Below are positions 1 through 10,654 of a stretch of 38,066 nucleotides of DNA, in pieces (positions within the stretch are counted from its first letter, which is position 1; each line of letters begins with the position of its first letter). The translations under genes and the position numbers were made by a program. The notes beneath the pieces are model-generated. The model made no database searches, had not been told where the DNA came from, and saw nothing but the letters and a program-made list of their open reading frames with translations. This DNA is from Oscillospiraceae bacterium (GTDB lineage: Bacteria > Bacillota > Clostridia > Oscillospirales > UBA929): NCBI GenBank assembly GCA_031255175.1, contig JAIRTA010000148.1, positions 1-38,066 of the forward strand. The letters are read 5' to 3'.

Positions 1-118
1 AGGAGGTGATGACAGCCGCTCCGTCTCCGTCGCCATGCGATGCCGCATTTTTTCTAAAATATAGAAATTCCGCCCCGCTTGTTTGACAGAAGTGCACAAA
101 AAATATTTCTCTTTGCCA

Positions 119-147
119 TTGACTTTGCGTATTCCCTGTAATATAAT
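119..147 (+). promoter_or_regulatory. sigma70/sigmaA-type promoter upstream of the GH2 gene
   Basis: TTGACT (119-124), 17-nt spacer, TATAAT (142-147); about 100 nt upstream of the ORF at 256. Confidence 0.75.
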
Positions 148-255
148 GAACTGTCGGCAGCCTGTCCGCCCGTTTGGGGGTGATTTGGCTGCCGCGCGCG
201 CCCCTATATTATAAACCCCGCTCGCGCGGGTAATAGGAAGGAAGGAAAGAGTCGT

Positions 256-3200
256 ATGAAATCTCGCAAGTATTTCTCTCTGGCCCTCGCGCTGACGCTG
301 CTTCTGACAATGTTCCCAATTTTTACCATGTCAGAGGCGCGGGCCGACGACCCGGACGTCGTCAACATCCCTGTCAGTGAGGACGCCCACACCCAAATGT
401 GGAGCGCCCAAGACCTCAACAACTACGGCGGCATGTGGATATTGAAGATCTGCAGGCCCAACGCCGACGCCGCCGATGCCTCAAATGACAGCCTGTACGG
501 GCGGTTCGGCGAATTGTCGCAGCCCGGAGACGCCAACACGGCGTATCTCAAGTTTACCGGCCTGACCGAGGACCAGCTCGCCAGGGTAGAAAAGGCCGAG
601 CTTATTCTGACCCATATGGGCAGAAGAAACGCCGCCCGCAGCACCAGCCAGAATTTGATTGTGCGGTCTGTCGGGAACAATTGGACCGAGGGCGGCGGCG
701 GCGCCAGTTCCTCCACCACGGCCGCCACCGGAAGCATGATCTCCGGCGGCTACGCGAGGGACGCGGCCAACGGCCTCTATGCCGTGCCGACCGGAGCGCT
801 CGGAGAACCCAAGGAGGACGGCACGGGGCTTCTCGCGCGCTCTTCGCCTTCGTTTAACCCCCAGTCCGGCGGATACGCGCAAAACCCCAACTACAACGGC
901 CACAACAACTTAAACGCCTCCGCCGCGGTCTCCGGCGCGAGGATCACAACCGACATCACCGCGATTGTCAAAGCGCTGCCCAGGGGCGAAACCGCCTTGA
1001 GCCTGGCCGTGAGTGCGGACGACGCCGGTTGTCAGCAGACGTTTTTTGTGAGCAAAGAGGGCGCCGCGGCTCTGGGCAACGCCACAGCCGACATGATCCC
1101 CACCCTCAGGCTCACGCTGGGGGCGCCGGTGGTTTTGGAAGAAAAAACCTTCACGGTGACGCTCTCGGACGACGCCCATGTTGAGGGATGGAACGCCTCC
1201 GGCAAGAGCACGAACTACGGCGGCGCAACTTACATGCGGGTGCAGCGGCCGAACGGCGCCGGCGTCTCTGTGAACGACGCCGTTTACGGCCCCTTCGGCG
1301 AGTGGCAGCTCGGGGACCCGGTGGACGGAAAATCGGCGCTGTTGAAATTCAAATTCACCGACGAGCAGTGGGCCGACATAGCGGCGGCGGCGGTCGTCGA
1401 GGCTGAGCTCAGCCTGACGCTTTTCGGCAGACGATACACCGACCGGAACGGCGCCGATGAACAGCTGCGCGTGCGGGGCGTCACAAACGACTGGACCGAG
1501 GGCGGCCTGTCGTGGAACGAAATGACGGACTCCTCGGGCGGCGAGGCCGTCTTCTACCCCCGCACCTACCTGCCGGGGACAGAGACGCTGAGCCCCGGCG
1601 TCATCATAGAGGAATCGCAGGCGTTCAACTCCGCCAGGACCGCCGGCGACACAAGCAGTTTGCAGGCCAGCGGCACCCCCGCCGCCAACGCGACAGTGGA
1701 CGGCAGGCAGATCAAGACAGACGTCTCCCGCACCGTCAAGGCCATGAATATGGCCGACGTGTCGAAAGAACTGAGCCTTGGCATAAGCACGAAAAGCGCC
1801 AGATGCCAGGAGCTTCTCCTGCTGAGCAAAGAGGGCGCCGCGTCCGCCACCCTGGGCGTGATCGCCTCCGGCACGGACGGCGCCGAAAGGGCGAAACTCG
1901 CCCCGTCGCTCACGGTCACCCTGAAGATCCCCGCCGCGGCGGACGTCAAGTACAGCGCGCAGGCGGACGGCGCCGCCGGCACGGCCGTGTCCACCAAAAT
2001 CGATTTTACCTTTGACAAAGACGTGACCGGTCTGACCGCCGACGCGATTGCGCTGGATCCGCCCGGCGCGGCCGATTTGGGGGCCCTGACGGGCGACGGC
2101 AGGCATTGGTCGGTGGCCCTGAGCAACGTCGTCCCCGGCCCGGTCACCGTCGCGCTGCGCGCCATTCCGGGCTTCCGTTTTGCGCCGGACGGCGACGGCG
2201 CCGACGTCACCGCGCTCCACAGAACCGCCGCCGCGCCCGTCACATACGGCGTCACGCAGAACGGGAACGCGGGCCTTACGACCTCCGAGATCGAAATCAC
2301 CTTCAGCGCGCCGGTTGCCGGTCTGCCCGCCGGCGCCGTCAGCCTCTCCCCCGCCGCCGCCGGCACATTGGGCGCGCCGGTCGGGTCGGCCGGCAACACC
2401 GTCTGGAGAATTCCGGTCGGCAACATCGGCGCGACCGCGGCCGTCACCGTCTCCATAGCCGACAGCCTCGACTACACGTTCACCCCCGCCGCGGCGGACG
2501 CCGACCGCATCACGCTTTACAAAAAAGCGCTCGAGACCGCCGCGTACAACGTCACGCAAAACGGCGGCGCATCCGACACCACATCCGCCGTCACCATAAC
2601 CTTTGACATCGCGGTGCACGGCCTGACGGCCGACGCCATACAGATCTCCCCGGCCGCCGCGGCCGCCAAAGGCGCCGTCTCGGCCTCGGCCGACAACAAG
2701 ACCTGGACGCTCGCGGTGTACGACGTGACAGCCGGAGACGTCACCGTCACCGTCACCGACAACCCGGAGTACACATTTGTACCGGGAACAAACACCGTCA
2801 CGCTTTTCAGCGTCGCGGGGGGCATTGACATTCTGCCCGGGACACCGGCGAAAAACCCCCTCACCTTCAACGAGTGGACCACCCCGCAGGATGTAAAAGT
2901 GAACCAAGTCCCCTCCCGCTCGGTCATCGTCCCGTTCAAAGACGCGGCGAGCGCGAAGGCGAACCCGACGCTGCGGCTGTCGCAGCTCTCGCCCGACTCC
3001 AACATCATCATGCTAAACGGCGTGTGGAAGTTCAACTACGCAAAAACCCCCGCGGGCAAGCCCGACGTAAACGGCGTGACCAGCATCCCCTCCGACTTCA
3101 CCATCGACATAAACGTGCCGTCGAGCTGGCAGACCAACATGCAGTACGCCGGCTGGTACAGTGACAGCACGGACACGATGGACTGGCCCATCTACCGCAA

Positions 3201-6200
3201 CCAGCGGTACGCGTGGATGGTCGGCGGAGACGGCGTCTCGGGCGGAAGTTTCGGCTCCGCCGGCTTCGCGACCGGCCAGAATTCCATCAACGCCGCAAAC
3301 AACGCCTTCAACCCCGTGGGCACCTACATGCGCACGGTCAACATCGACGCGGCGGACATCGGCGGCACCCGCTTTATCATAACGTTCCTGGGCGTCGAGT
3401 CCGGGTTCTACCTCTACGTCAACGGCAGCCCCGTGGGGTACGGCGAGGACAGCTTCACCTCCTGCGAGTTTGACATCACGGAGTTCGTCAAAGCGGGGGA
3501 GAACCTGATCACGGCGCAGGTCTACCGCTGGACCACCGGCAGCTACCTCGAAAACGCGGATGTCATCAACTATTCCGGCATCTACCGCGACGTGTACATC
3601 ACCAAGCAGCCCAAGGTGTCCATCTTTGACTACCGCGCGGACACCGACTTCGTGAGCAGCACCGACTACAGCAGCGCCACTTTCAAGCTGACCGTGGACG
3701 TCGAAAACACCTCCGAGGCCGCGGCCCTCGGCTACACCGTCGCGGCGGCTCTGTACGACGCCGAGGGCAACCCCGTGGGCGGCGCGTCCGGCCTCAACCG
3801 GGCGATCTCGTCCCTGCCCGCGGGTTCGAGGGCGAAGGTCCCGTTTGAGACGACCGTCGCGAACCCGAAGATGTGGTCGGCCGAGGTCCCCTATCTGTAC
3901 ACACTGGTCATGGAGCTGAAAGACGCCGGCGGCACGACGCTGGAGGCGGTCTCGAAACGCATTGGGTTCCGCAATTTCTATATGTACAACGCGGGCACGA
4001 CCAATTCTACGTCGTACATGGCGATCAACGGCCAAAACGTCATGCTCTGGGGCGCCAACCGCGGCCAGAACCACGCCCGGGGCGGCCGTTACATCCCGTA
4101 TGAGGACGTCGTCAAAGACGTGCGGTCGGCCAAAGAGATGAACCTGAACTCCTTCCGCACCAGCCACATGCCCCCCTGCCCGCACCTGATCGAGCTGTGC
4201 GACGAATACGGCATCTACATCATGGACGAAGTCGCCGTCGAAACCCACGACGGCCGCACCAACATCAGCCCCCCCGGCAGCACCGGCTATTCGGGCAACT
4301 TCGGAGGCGGGGATTCGCGGTATACAAACGCCTTCAGGGCCCGTATGACGGACATGGTCATGCGCGACCGCAACAACGCCAGCGTCGTCATATATTCCCT
4401 GGGCAACGAGGCCGGTACCGGCACCAACTTTGAGTTCATGATGGACATCATCAAGGGCGGCAGCAGGCTCGGCATCACCCAGGAGGCGCTTGACCCCAAG
4501 AAAATCATCCACTACCAGGGCTGGAACGACAACAACCGCGTCGACATCGTCGGCACCATGTACCCCGGCTACACCAACAACGCCTCCACCAACGCCAAGC
4601 CCTACATCATGATGGAGTACCTCCACGCGCTTGGCAACACCGGCGGCGCTTTTGACAAGTACGCCAACCACTTTGAGAGCAATCTGCGCGTGCAGGGCGG
4701 GTACATCTGGGAGTACAACGACCACTCCGTCTACACGATCAAGCCGGCGGCGGCGCTGCCGGACCGCACGCGCCCCGACATCGACAACCCGGCGGACGCG
4801 GACAAGTTCTTCTTCGGCTTCGACGGGACCTGGAAGCAAAACAGCGGCACCATGACCACAAACGGCAGCTTCTGCGCAGACGGCATCAACTTCCCGGACC
4901 GCTCGCACAAGCCTATGGTGGCCGAGATCAGCAAGCAGCAGCAGGGCCTCAAGTTCGCCCAGACCGCGGCGATGAAGGACGCGAAGCAGGTCATGATCCT
5001 CAACGGTTACGCGTTCCTCAACGCCAACCATTTCGACATTGTGTGGTCCATTCTCGAGGACGGCAAGGTTCTCGAATCCGCGGCCTTCGACCCCGCCGCC
5101 GTGGACCTCGCGGCCAACCGGAACAGCCTCACCCCCAACGTCCCCTACCCGCCCACATACCCCGAAAACAGCTCGCAGGCGTCCGACGGCGCCAGAAGGA
5201 ACTTCAACGGCACCACAAAGACCGTCGCCGTGCCGTATTCCGACTTCGCCAGAAAGCCGGGCGCGGAATATCTCCTCCTCATTGAGTACAAGCTGCGGCA
5301 AGACACGCCGTACGCCGCCGCCGGCTATGTCCAGGGCAGCGAGCAGTTCACGCTCCCCGAAGGGGTTCGCGGCAGCGACAAGTACGCGGAGATCAGAAAG
5401 ATGAATCCGCTCAGCGTCGACGAAACCGGCGACGTGATCCGTATCGCGGGCACGGCCGAGGGCAAGCCCTTCACGGTCGCCTTCAACCGCGCCACCGGCC
5501 TTATGTCCGCGTACAATGTCGACGGCAAAGACCTCATCACCAGGGCCCCCGTCGGCTCGTTCTACCGCCCGGAGACCGACCAAAACAGCTCGATAGGCGG
5601 CAACGGCTACGATACGACCCGTAAGGAGTCCTACACGGACTGGGCCGACCAGGGCGAGGACATGAGCGTCGTCAATGTGGACGTCAACGCCGACGACGCC
5701 CGCGTCACAAAAGTCAGCTTCTACTCACAGCTGAAGAACGGCAGCTTCTTTGAGACAAAATACGACGTCTACGGCAACGGCTCCGTCGTGGTGTCGTCCA
5801 AGCTGACGCCGTCTCCCGCCGCCCCGCAGCAGCTCGGCGAATTCGGCATGTGGATGAAGGTGAACTCCGCTTTTGAGAACGTGGCGTGGTACGGCCGCGG
5901 GCCCATCGAGACATACTGGGACCGCAAGTCCGGCCAAAACATCGGCGTCCACAAGGGCACGGTCACCGACCAGTACGTCCCCTACGTGCGCATTCAAGAA
6001 AACGGCAACAAGGCCGACGTCCGCTGGATCTCCCTCCGCGACGGAGAAACCGGCCCCGGCCTGCTGGCGAGCATGACATACGGCGTGGATTACACCGGCT
6101 CGCCCCTCGAAGCGGTCGCCCTGCACTACGAACCGAAGGCGCTGAGTTCCTACTTCTCGAAGAACCTTCACACCTATCAGGCCGCCCGGTCGAATGAGCC

Positions 6201-8058
6201 CGTGCTTCGCCTGCTCACCCACCAAAAAGGCGTGGGCAACCGGGACTGGGGCACCGAGCCGCCGGACGCCATCATTGCCAAGAACAACGCGAGCCTGCTC
6301 GAATACACCTACACGCTCACCCCGCTGTTCGCCGGCGACGACGCTATGGACAAATCCAAAAACATCATCATCCCCGCCGACGTCCCGCCGATGCTCAAAA
6401 CCGTCTACATCGACGGCGCGCCCATGACCGGCTTCAACGAAAAGGTCAGGGAATATTCCCACGCCATCGGGGCGAACGCTCCGTTCCCCACGGTGACCGT
6501 GGAGACTTACGACGGCGTGGAATACACCATCACCCCGGCGCAGGGCACAACGAGGCGGACCGTCATAAACCTGGCGATCGGGCCGGACGAGGACGCCTAT
6601 ACCATCAACTGGATCCGCAACTTCGACTTCCTGGACGGCATTTCGCTCAGCGGGACGCCGCTTCCAGGATTTACCAGGTCCAACCGCACGTTCGCGGCCG
6701 AAGCGCGGAGCGTGCCCACCGTCACCGTGACGCCCGCGGCCGGCATCACCGACATCACCATCCAGCAGCCGACCAGGGCCAACCCAAGGGCCGTGATCAC
6801 GGTCGAAAACGACTTTGGAGACCGGCAGGTCTACACCATAGACACTGTCGTCACCAACTACTCGACCCTCTGGTTCTCGGATTTTGAGGACAACAGCGTC
6901 TGGTCGTTCACGGCGAACAACAGTGACACCGCCAACGGCTCCGGCACCACCATAGGCGGGTTCGCGATCACCACGACCGACGAACCGCTCGACGGCAACG
7001 ACACATACAAATGGAAGTGGTCCGGCTCGGGGGGCAACACGGGCTACAGGGGCTCGACCAAGGTTTTCTCCCCGGCGACCACGGAAAACGACCTCCTGAT
7101 AAAGTTCGACTGGTACCCGGGCCTTTTGAGCAACACCTCCGGAAACAGAACCGAAGCGCAGATTTTGACGGGCGTCGGCGGCGCCAACACCCGGATCCTC
7201 ACGCTGGCCGCCCAAAACAACTCGCGGCTGTATGTCTACACGGGCAACACCTCGTCGAATTCGGGGACAACCATAGGCGCCGGGGCGGACTGGCCGACGC
7301 TGACCACCAGCAACACCACCTGGTATCAGGTTGAAATCTACCTCACCAGGGATACGGGCATCGCAAACGTCGTGGTCACAAATAAGTTCACCGGCGCCGT
7401 CGCCCGCGCGTCGAACATAGACACCGGCGTCCCCAACTGGTCATTCGGCCGGGTCCGGTTTGTCTGCACACGCTCCAGCGGAAACGCGGGCGGCACCATG
7501 TACATCGACGACTTCGGGGTCTACAGGAACACGGGCAGCGGCGCCATCGACACATCCGGCCTCGACGCCATGATCGCGCTGGCCGAGGCCCTGCTTCCGG
7601 ACGAGGCCATGTACGACGCCGACCAGTGGGCCGCCTTTGCCGCGGCGCTCACCGCGGCCAGGGCGGTATCCGCCGACCCGGGCGCCGCGCAGGCACAGGT
7701 GGAGGACGCGCGGGAGGCGCTCCTGGCGGCTATGGACATGGAGTTCCTGACCGGCCTCGCGGCCAAGGTCTCGCTGACCAAGGCCGACGGCAAGGCCACG
7801 GCGCGTTTCGCCCTCTACAATTACGCCGAAGAGGACGTCAAGGCGCTGTGCATCGTCGCCGTGTACGACAGCACAGGGCGGATGGTGAACACCAAGATGC
7901 TGGACGTCTCGGCGGACGCCGGCACGGCCAAGACAGAAGACCTCACCTTCGATCTGCCCGCGGGCCATCGGGCCGGCGCCTTCATCTGGAGGATGCCGCA
8001 CGGCGATTACCCGGACGCGTACGTCCCGCTCTGCGAGACGGCCGACATCGCAGGCTGA
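256..8058 (+). CDS. Very large secreted GH2 (LacZ-like beta-galactosidase family) protein: signal peptide, two DNRLRE/CBM96-like N-terminal domains, three Ig-like repeats, GH2 core, FIVAR-like C-terminal segment
   Basis: 2600-aa ORF; hydrophobic N-terminus MKSRKYFSLALALTLLLTMFPIFTMSEARA; GH2 motifs SLGNEAGTG (acid/base) and PYIMMEYLHALGNTGG (nucleophile), IWEYNDHSV; repeated 'Y.V.Q.G.A...TS.I.ITF...V.GL.A.A' modules. Confidence 0.88.
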   Translation: MKSRKYFSLALALTLLLTMFPIFTMSEARADDPDVVNIPVSEDAHTQMWSAQDLNNYGGMWILKICRPNADAADASNDSLYGRFGELSQPGDANTAYLKFTGLTEDQLARVEKAELILTHMGRRNAARSTSQNLIVRSVGNNWTEGGGGASSSTTAATGSMISGGYARDAANGLYAVPTGALGEPKEDGTGLLARSSPSFNPQSGGYAQNPNYNGHNNLNASAAVSGARITTDITAIVKALPRGETALSLAVSADDAGCQQTFFVSKEGAAALGNATADMIPTLRLTLGAPVVLEEKTFTVTLSDDAHVEGWNASGKSTNYGGATYMRVQRPNGAGVSVNDAVYGPFGEWQLGDPVDGKSALLKFKFTDEQWADIAAAAVVEAELSLTLFGRRYTDRNGADEQLRVRGVTNDWTEGGLSWNEMTDSSGGEAVFYPRTYLPGTETLSPGVIIEESQAFNSARTAGDTSSLQASGTPAANATVDGRQIKTDVSRTVKAMNMADVSKELSLGISTKSARCQELLLLSKEGAASATLGVIASGTDGAERAKLAPSLTVTLKIPAAADVKYSAQADGAAGTAVSTKIDFTFDKDVTGLTADAIALDPPGAADLGALTGDGRHWSVALSNVVPGPVTVALRAIPGFRFAPDGDGADVTALHRTAAAPVTYGVTQNGNAGLTTSEIEITFSAPVAGLPAGAVSLSPAAAGTLGAPVGSAGNTVWRIPVGNIGATAAVTVSIADSLDYTFTPAAADADRITLYKKALETAAYNVTQNGGASDTTSAVTITFDIAVHGLTADAIQISPAAAAAKGAVSASADNKTWTLAVYDVTAGDVTVTVTDNPEYTFVPGTNTVTLFSVAGGIDILPGTPAKNPLTFNEWTTPQDVKVNQVPSRSVIVPFKDAASAKANPTLRLSQLSPDSNIIMLNGVWKFNYAKTPAGKPDVNGVTSIPSDFTIDINVPSSWQTNMQYAGWYSDSTDTMDWPIYRNQRYAWMVGGDGVSGGSFGSAGFATGQNSINAANNAFNPVGTYMRTVNIDAADIGGTRFIITFLGVESGFYLYVNGSPVGYGEDSFTSCEFDITEFVKAGENLITAQVYRWTTGSYLENADVINYSGIYRDVYITKQPKVSIFDYRADTDFVSSTDYSSATFKLTVDVENTSEAAALGYTVAAALYDAEGNPVGGASGLNRAISSLPAGSRAKVPFETTVANPKMWSAEVPYLYTLVMELKDAGGTTLEAVSKRIGFRNFYMYNAGTTNSTSYMAINGQNVMLWGANRGQNHARGGRYIPYEDVVKDVRSAKEMNLNSFRTSHMPPCPHLIELCDEYGIYIMDEVAVETHDGRTNISPPGSTGYSGNFGGGDSRYTNAFRARMTDMVMRDRNNASVVIYSLGNEAGTGTNFEFMMDIIKGGSRLGITQEALDPKKIIHYQGWNDNNRVDIVGTMYPGYTNNASTNAKPYIMMEYLHALGNTGGAFDKYANHFESNLRVQGGYIWEYNDHSVYTIKPAAALPDRTRPDIDNPADADKFFFGFDGTWKQNSGTMTTNGSFCADGINFPDRSHKPMVAEISKQQQGLKFAQTAAMKDAKQVMILNGYAFLNANHFDIVWSILEDGKVLESAAFDPAAVDLAANRNSLTPNVPYPPTYPENSSQASDGARRNFNGTTKTVAVPYSDFARKPGAEYLLLIEYKLRQDTPYAAAGYVQGSEQFTLPEGVRGSDKYAEIRKMNPLSVDETGDVIRIAGTAEGKPFTVAFNRATGLMSAYNVDGKDLITRAPVGSFYRPETDQNSSIGGNGYDTTRKESYTDWADQGEDMSVVNVDVNADDARVTKVSFYSQLKNGSFFETKYDVYGNGSVVVSSKLTPSPAAPQQLGEFGMWMKVNSAFENVAWYGRGPIETYWDRKSGQNIGVHKGTVTDQYVPYVRIQENGNKADVRWISLRDGETGPGLLASMTYGVDYTGSPLEAVALHYEPKALSSYFSKNLHTYQAARSNEPVLRLLTHQKGVGNRDWGTEPPDAIIAKNNASLLEYTYTLTPLFAGDDAMDKSKNIIIPADVPPMLKTVYIDGAPMTGFNEKVREYSHAIGANAPFPTVTVETYDGVEYTITPAQGTTRRTVINLAIGPDEDAYTINWIRNFDFLDGISLSGTPLPGFTRSNRTFAAEARSVPTVTVTPAAGITDITIQQPTRANPRAVITVENDFGDRQVYTIDTVVTNYSTLWFSDFEDNSVWSFTANNSDTANGSGTTIGGFAITTTDEPLDGNDTYKWKWSGSGGNTGYRGSTKVFSPATTENDLLIKFDWYPGLLSNTSGNRTEAQILTGVGGANTRILTLAAQNNSRLYVYTGNTSSNSGTTIGAGADWPTLTTSNTTWYQVEIYLTRDTGIANVVVTNKFTGAVARASNIDTGVPNWSFGRVRFVCTRSSGNAGGTMYIDDFGVYRNTGSGAIDTSGLDAMIALAEALLPDEAMYDADQWAAFAAALTAARAVSADPGAAQAQVEDAREALLAAMDMEFLTGLAAKVSLTKADGKATARFALYNYAEEDVKALCIVAVYDSTGRMVNTKMLDVSADAGTAKTEDLTFDLPAGHRAGAFIWRMPHGDYPDAYVPLCETADIAG

Positions 8059-8100
8059 CCCGGCCGCGCGCCGGACTTTTCGTGAAACGCACATCAAAAA

Positions 8101-8134
8101 CAGGCCCCCGCGACCGGTCGGTCGCGGGGGCCTG
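8101..8134. terminator. Bidirectional intrinsic terminator between convergent genes
   Basis: Perfect 15-bp stem CAGGCCCCCGCGACC/GGTCGCGGGGGCCTG with 4-nt loop GGTC, A-run on the left and T-rich on the right; lies between the + GH2 stop and the - ATPase stop. Confidence 0.75.
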
Positions 8135-8163
8135 CTCCTTGTTTCAGCCTTTGGGGGGACGGT

Positions 8164-9261
8164 CTACCGGATGGCTTTTTCCGTCTCCCCGTCGAAGACG
8201 TGAAATTTGTCTATGTCGAAGGACAGCTTGACGGCATCCCCCGAACGGACCCCGAATTTCGCCGGAACCCGCGCGCGGACGCGGTTGCCGTTGAAGTCGA
8301 GATAGAGGAACAATTCGGGCCCCATCATCTCGACAATGGCGACGTCGCAGGAAAAAACGCCGTTGGTCTTCTCGTCGCCGCCGCACCAGTGGATGTCCTC
8401 CGGCCTTATGCCGACGATGACGGGTTTGCCCGCGCAGCGCCGCAGCGCGGCGGTGCGGCCTTCCGGCAGCCGCACGCGCGCGTCGCAAAATTGCAGGAAC
8501 ACATCGGCGCCCTCCACGGCGGCGGACGCGTCCAAAAAATTCATCTCGGGCGAACCGATGAAGCCCGCCACAAACTTGTTGTCCGGGGCGTCGTACAGCT
8601 TTTGCGGCGTGTCGATCTGCTGGATCTCGCCGCTCTTCATCACGATGATGCGGTCGGCCATTGTCATGGCCTCCGTCTGGTCGTGCGTGACGTAGACGAA
8701 CGTCGTCCCCAGCTTGCGCTGGAGCTCTATGATCTGGCCGCGCATCTCGGTCCGCAGCTTCGCGTCCAGGTTGGAAAGCGGCTCGTCGAGCAAAAACACG
8801 GCGGGGTCGCGCACCATCGCCCGGCCGAGCGCCACGCGCTGGCGCTGCCCGCCCGACAACTCCTTCGGTTTTCGGTTCAAATATTCGGATATATCGAGTA
8901 TGGCGGCGGTTTCGCGCACTTTTTTGTCGATCACGTCTTTGGGGACTTTGCGTATTTTGAGGGCGAACGCCATGTTTTTATATACGGTCATGTGCGGGTA
9001 CAGCGCGTAGTTTTGAAAAACCATCGCGATGTCCCTGTCTTTGGGGGCTATGTTGTTTACCACTTTCTCCCCTATGAGGATCTCGCCGGACGTCACCGCT
9101 TCCAGGCCCGCGATCATACGGAGCGTGGTCGATTTCCCGCAGCCGGAGGGCCCCACGAGTACGACAAACTCCTTGTCTTTGATCTCAAAGTTTAAGTCCG
9201 GTACAACCGTCACGTGGTTCCCGTAGGTTTTGACCACATGCTTGAAAGTAATCCCCGCCAT
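8164..9261 (-). CDS. Sugar ABC transporter ATP-binding protein (UgpC/MsmK/MalK type)
   Basis: Walker A GPSGCGKST, signature LSGGQRQRVALGRA, Walker B VFLLDEPLSNLD, C-terminal TOBE-like region. Confidence 0.93.
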   Translation of the reverse strand: MAGITFKHVVKTYGNHVTVVPDLNFEIKDKEFVVLVGPSGCGKSTTLRMIAGLEAVTSGEILIGEKVVNNIAPKDRDIAMVFQNYALYPHMTVYKNMAFALKIRKVPKDVIDKKVRETAAILDISEYLNRKPKELSGGQRQRVALGRAMVRDPAVFLLDEPLSNLDAKLRTEMRGQIIELQRKLGTTFVYVTHDQTEAMTMADRIIVMKSGEIQQIDTPQKLYDAPDNKFVAGFIGSPEMNFLDASAAVEGADVFLQFCDARVRLPEGRTAALRRCAGKPVIVGIRPEDIHWCGGDEKTNGVFSCDVAIVEMMGPELFLYLDFNGNRVRARVPAKFGVRSGDAVKLSFDIDKFHVFDGETEKAIR

Positions 9262-9286
9262 TGTGTTTCTCCTTCTCCCGGAACGG

Positions 9287-10654
9287 CTAACCGTCGATTA
9301 CCGCGGTGGATATCGACGCGCCGGGCATACGAATTTCCGTGGCTTTTCCGTTGATACGCAGGACAACCTTCTTCTCGTCGGCGCCGCGGTTGAGGATGAC
9401 GGCGACAACGGCGCCGTCCGGATTTTGCAGCGCGGTCACACCCAGATCGGTGGTGCAGCGGGAGAAAGCGACCCTGCGCGCGCCCGGCCGGATGTGTCGG
9501 GAGAAATGGGAAATGTATGAATACACAGGGCGCTCCTCCAATTCGGACATGCGCAGGTCGAACAAAAACGGAGCGTCGCAGAAGTTGCCGGCGTGATTGG
9601 GGCCGCCGTCCTGGTCGAGGACGACATTCCAGTCATAAAAGGCGTGCATACCGGCGTTGATGTTCCCTATCAGCTCGTGGGCGTACTTGGCCGCCACGCC
9701 GACGTCGTTCCTGTCGAACTTGAGAAACTCCACACACGCCTCAGACTGCACCAGTTTGAAGTGGGGGAAGCGCTCGCGGACGAGATCGACGGCCTCGAAG
9801 TGGTCCCCGCTGTACCAGTGGAACGCGGCGCCCTCGAAGACGCCGGGCGCCGCGTCCGCCATTGCGGCGGCGCGCTCGTACAGCCGCTCCTTGTTGTGGT
9901 CCCAAAAAAGCAGTTTCACCGCGCCGTGGCCGTTCTCATCGAGGGCGGGCCGGAGATAATTGACAAGAAAATCCCGCTCCTCCTCCGCCGTATATACGCA
10001 TGAATCCCATATTTGCACGGCCTTCGGCTCGTTTTGGGCGGCGAGCCGGACGATGTGAAAACCGATCTTTTTGAGCTCCGTGACGTACCGGCAGATGTAG
10101 CGCGCAAACAGCGGATAGTACCGCTTGCGCAGCCTGCCGCCGCCGTTGCGCTGGCCGTTTGACTTCATAAAGGCGGGCGGGCTCCACAGAGACGCCATGA
10201 GCGGTATGGGTTCCCCGTACGCGTCCTGCGCCGCGTCCAGAAGCGGCTTTATGTACTTGACGGCCCTGTCGAGGGTGAATGTGGCAAGCGTCTCGTCGTT
10301 TGGCTCCACGGCTTCGTAGTGCTCCACAGAAAAATCGCAACTGTCTAAGTGGATCCTCCCCGCCGTATATCCCGCGCCGCCTTCTCCGAAATACGCCCTG
10401 ATCAGGCGCTTGCGCTCCCCCTCCGGCATCCGCGCGAACACATAGCCCGCCGCGTCTGTAAACGCGCCTCCAAACCCCTCGAACGTCTGGTATGTTATCT
10501 CGGGGTGGATGTTGACGACGTCGTTTTCAATACCGCCGTCGTCGGAAAAACCGTGGACAGACGCCGTTTGGGTCCTCTTGCCGCCGCCGAACGCGGTTGT
10601 AAACAGGCGAAGCGTCTGGGGGTCGAACCGGGCCGTATTTGTCATATCTGTCAC
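9287..10654 (-). CDS. Glycoside hydrolase family 30 (glucosylceramidase-like)
   Basis: FEGFGGAFTDAAGYVFARMPE, LASLWSPPAFMKSNGQRNGGGRL, RLAAQNEPKAVQIWDSC, HWYSGDHFE, VQSEACVEF; typical GH30 clan A motifs. Confidence 0.9.
   Translation of the reverse strand: MTDMTNTARFDPQTLRLFTTAFGGGKRTQTASVHGFSDDGGIENDVVNIHPEITYQTFEGFGGAFTDAAGYVFARMPEGERKRLIRAYFGEGGAGYTAGRIHLDSCDFSVEHYEAVEPNDETLATFTLDRAVKYIKPLLDAAQDAYGEPIPLMASLWSPPAFMKSNGQRNGGGRLRKRYYPLFARYICRYVTELKKIGFHIVRLAAQNEPKAVQIWDSCVYTAEEERDFLVNYLRPALDENGHGAVKLLFWDHNKERLYERAAAMADAAPGVFEGAAFHWYSGDHFEAVDLVRERFPHFKLVQSEACVEFLKFDRNDVGVAAKYAHELIGNINAGMHAFYDWNVVLDQDGGPNHAGNFCDAPFLFDLRMSELEERPVYSYISHFSRHIRPGARRVAFSRCTTDLGVTALQNPDGAVVAVILNRGADEKKVVLRINGKATEIRMPGASISTAVIDG

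Noticed and set aside
910-5583. Long antisense ORFs (665 aa and 856 aa) opposite the GH2 gene
   Set aside because: Explained by high-GC codon bias on the opposite strand; low-complexity G/R/V/A-rich translations without recognisable motifs or RBS.
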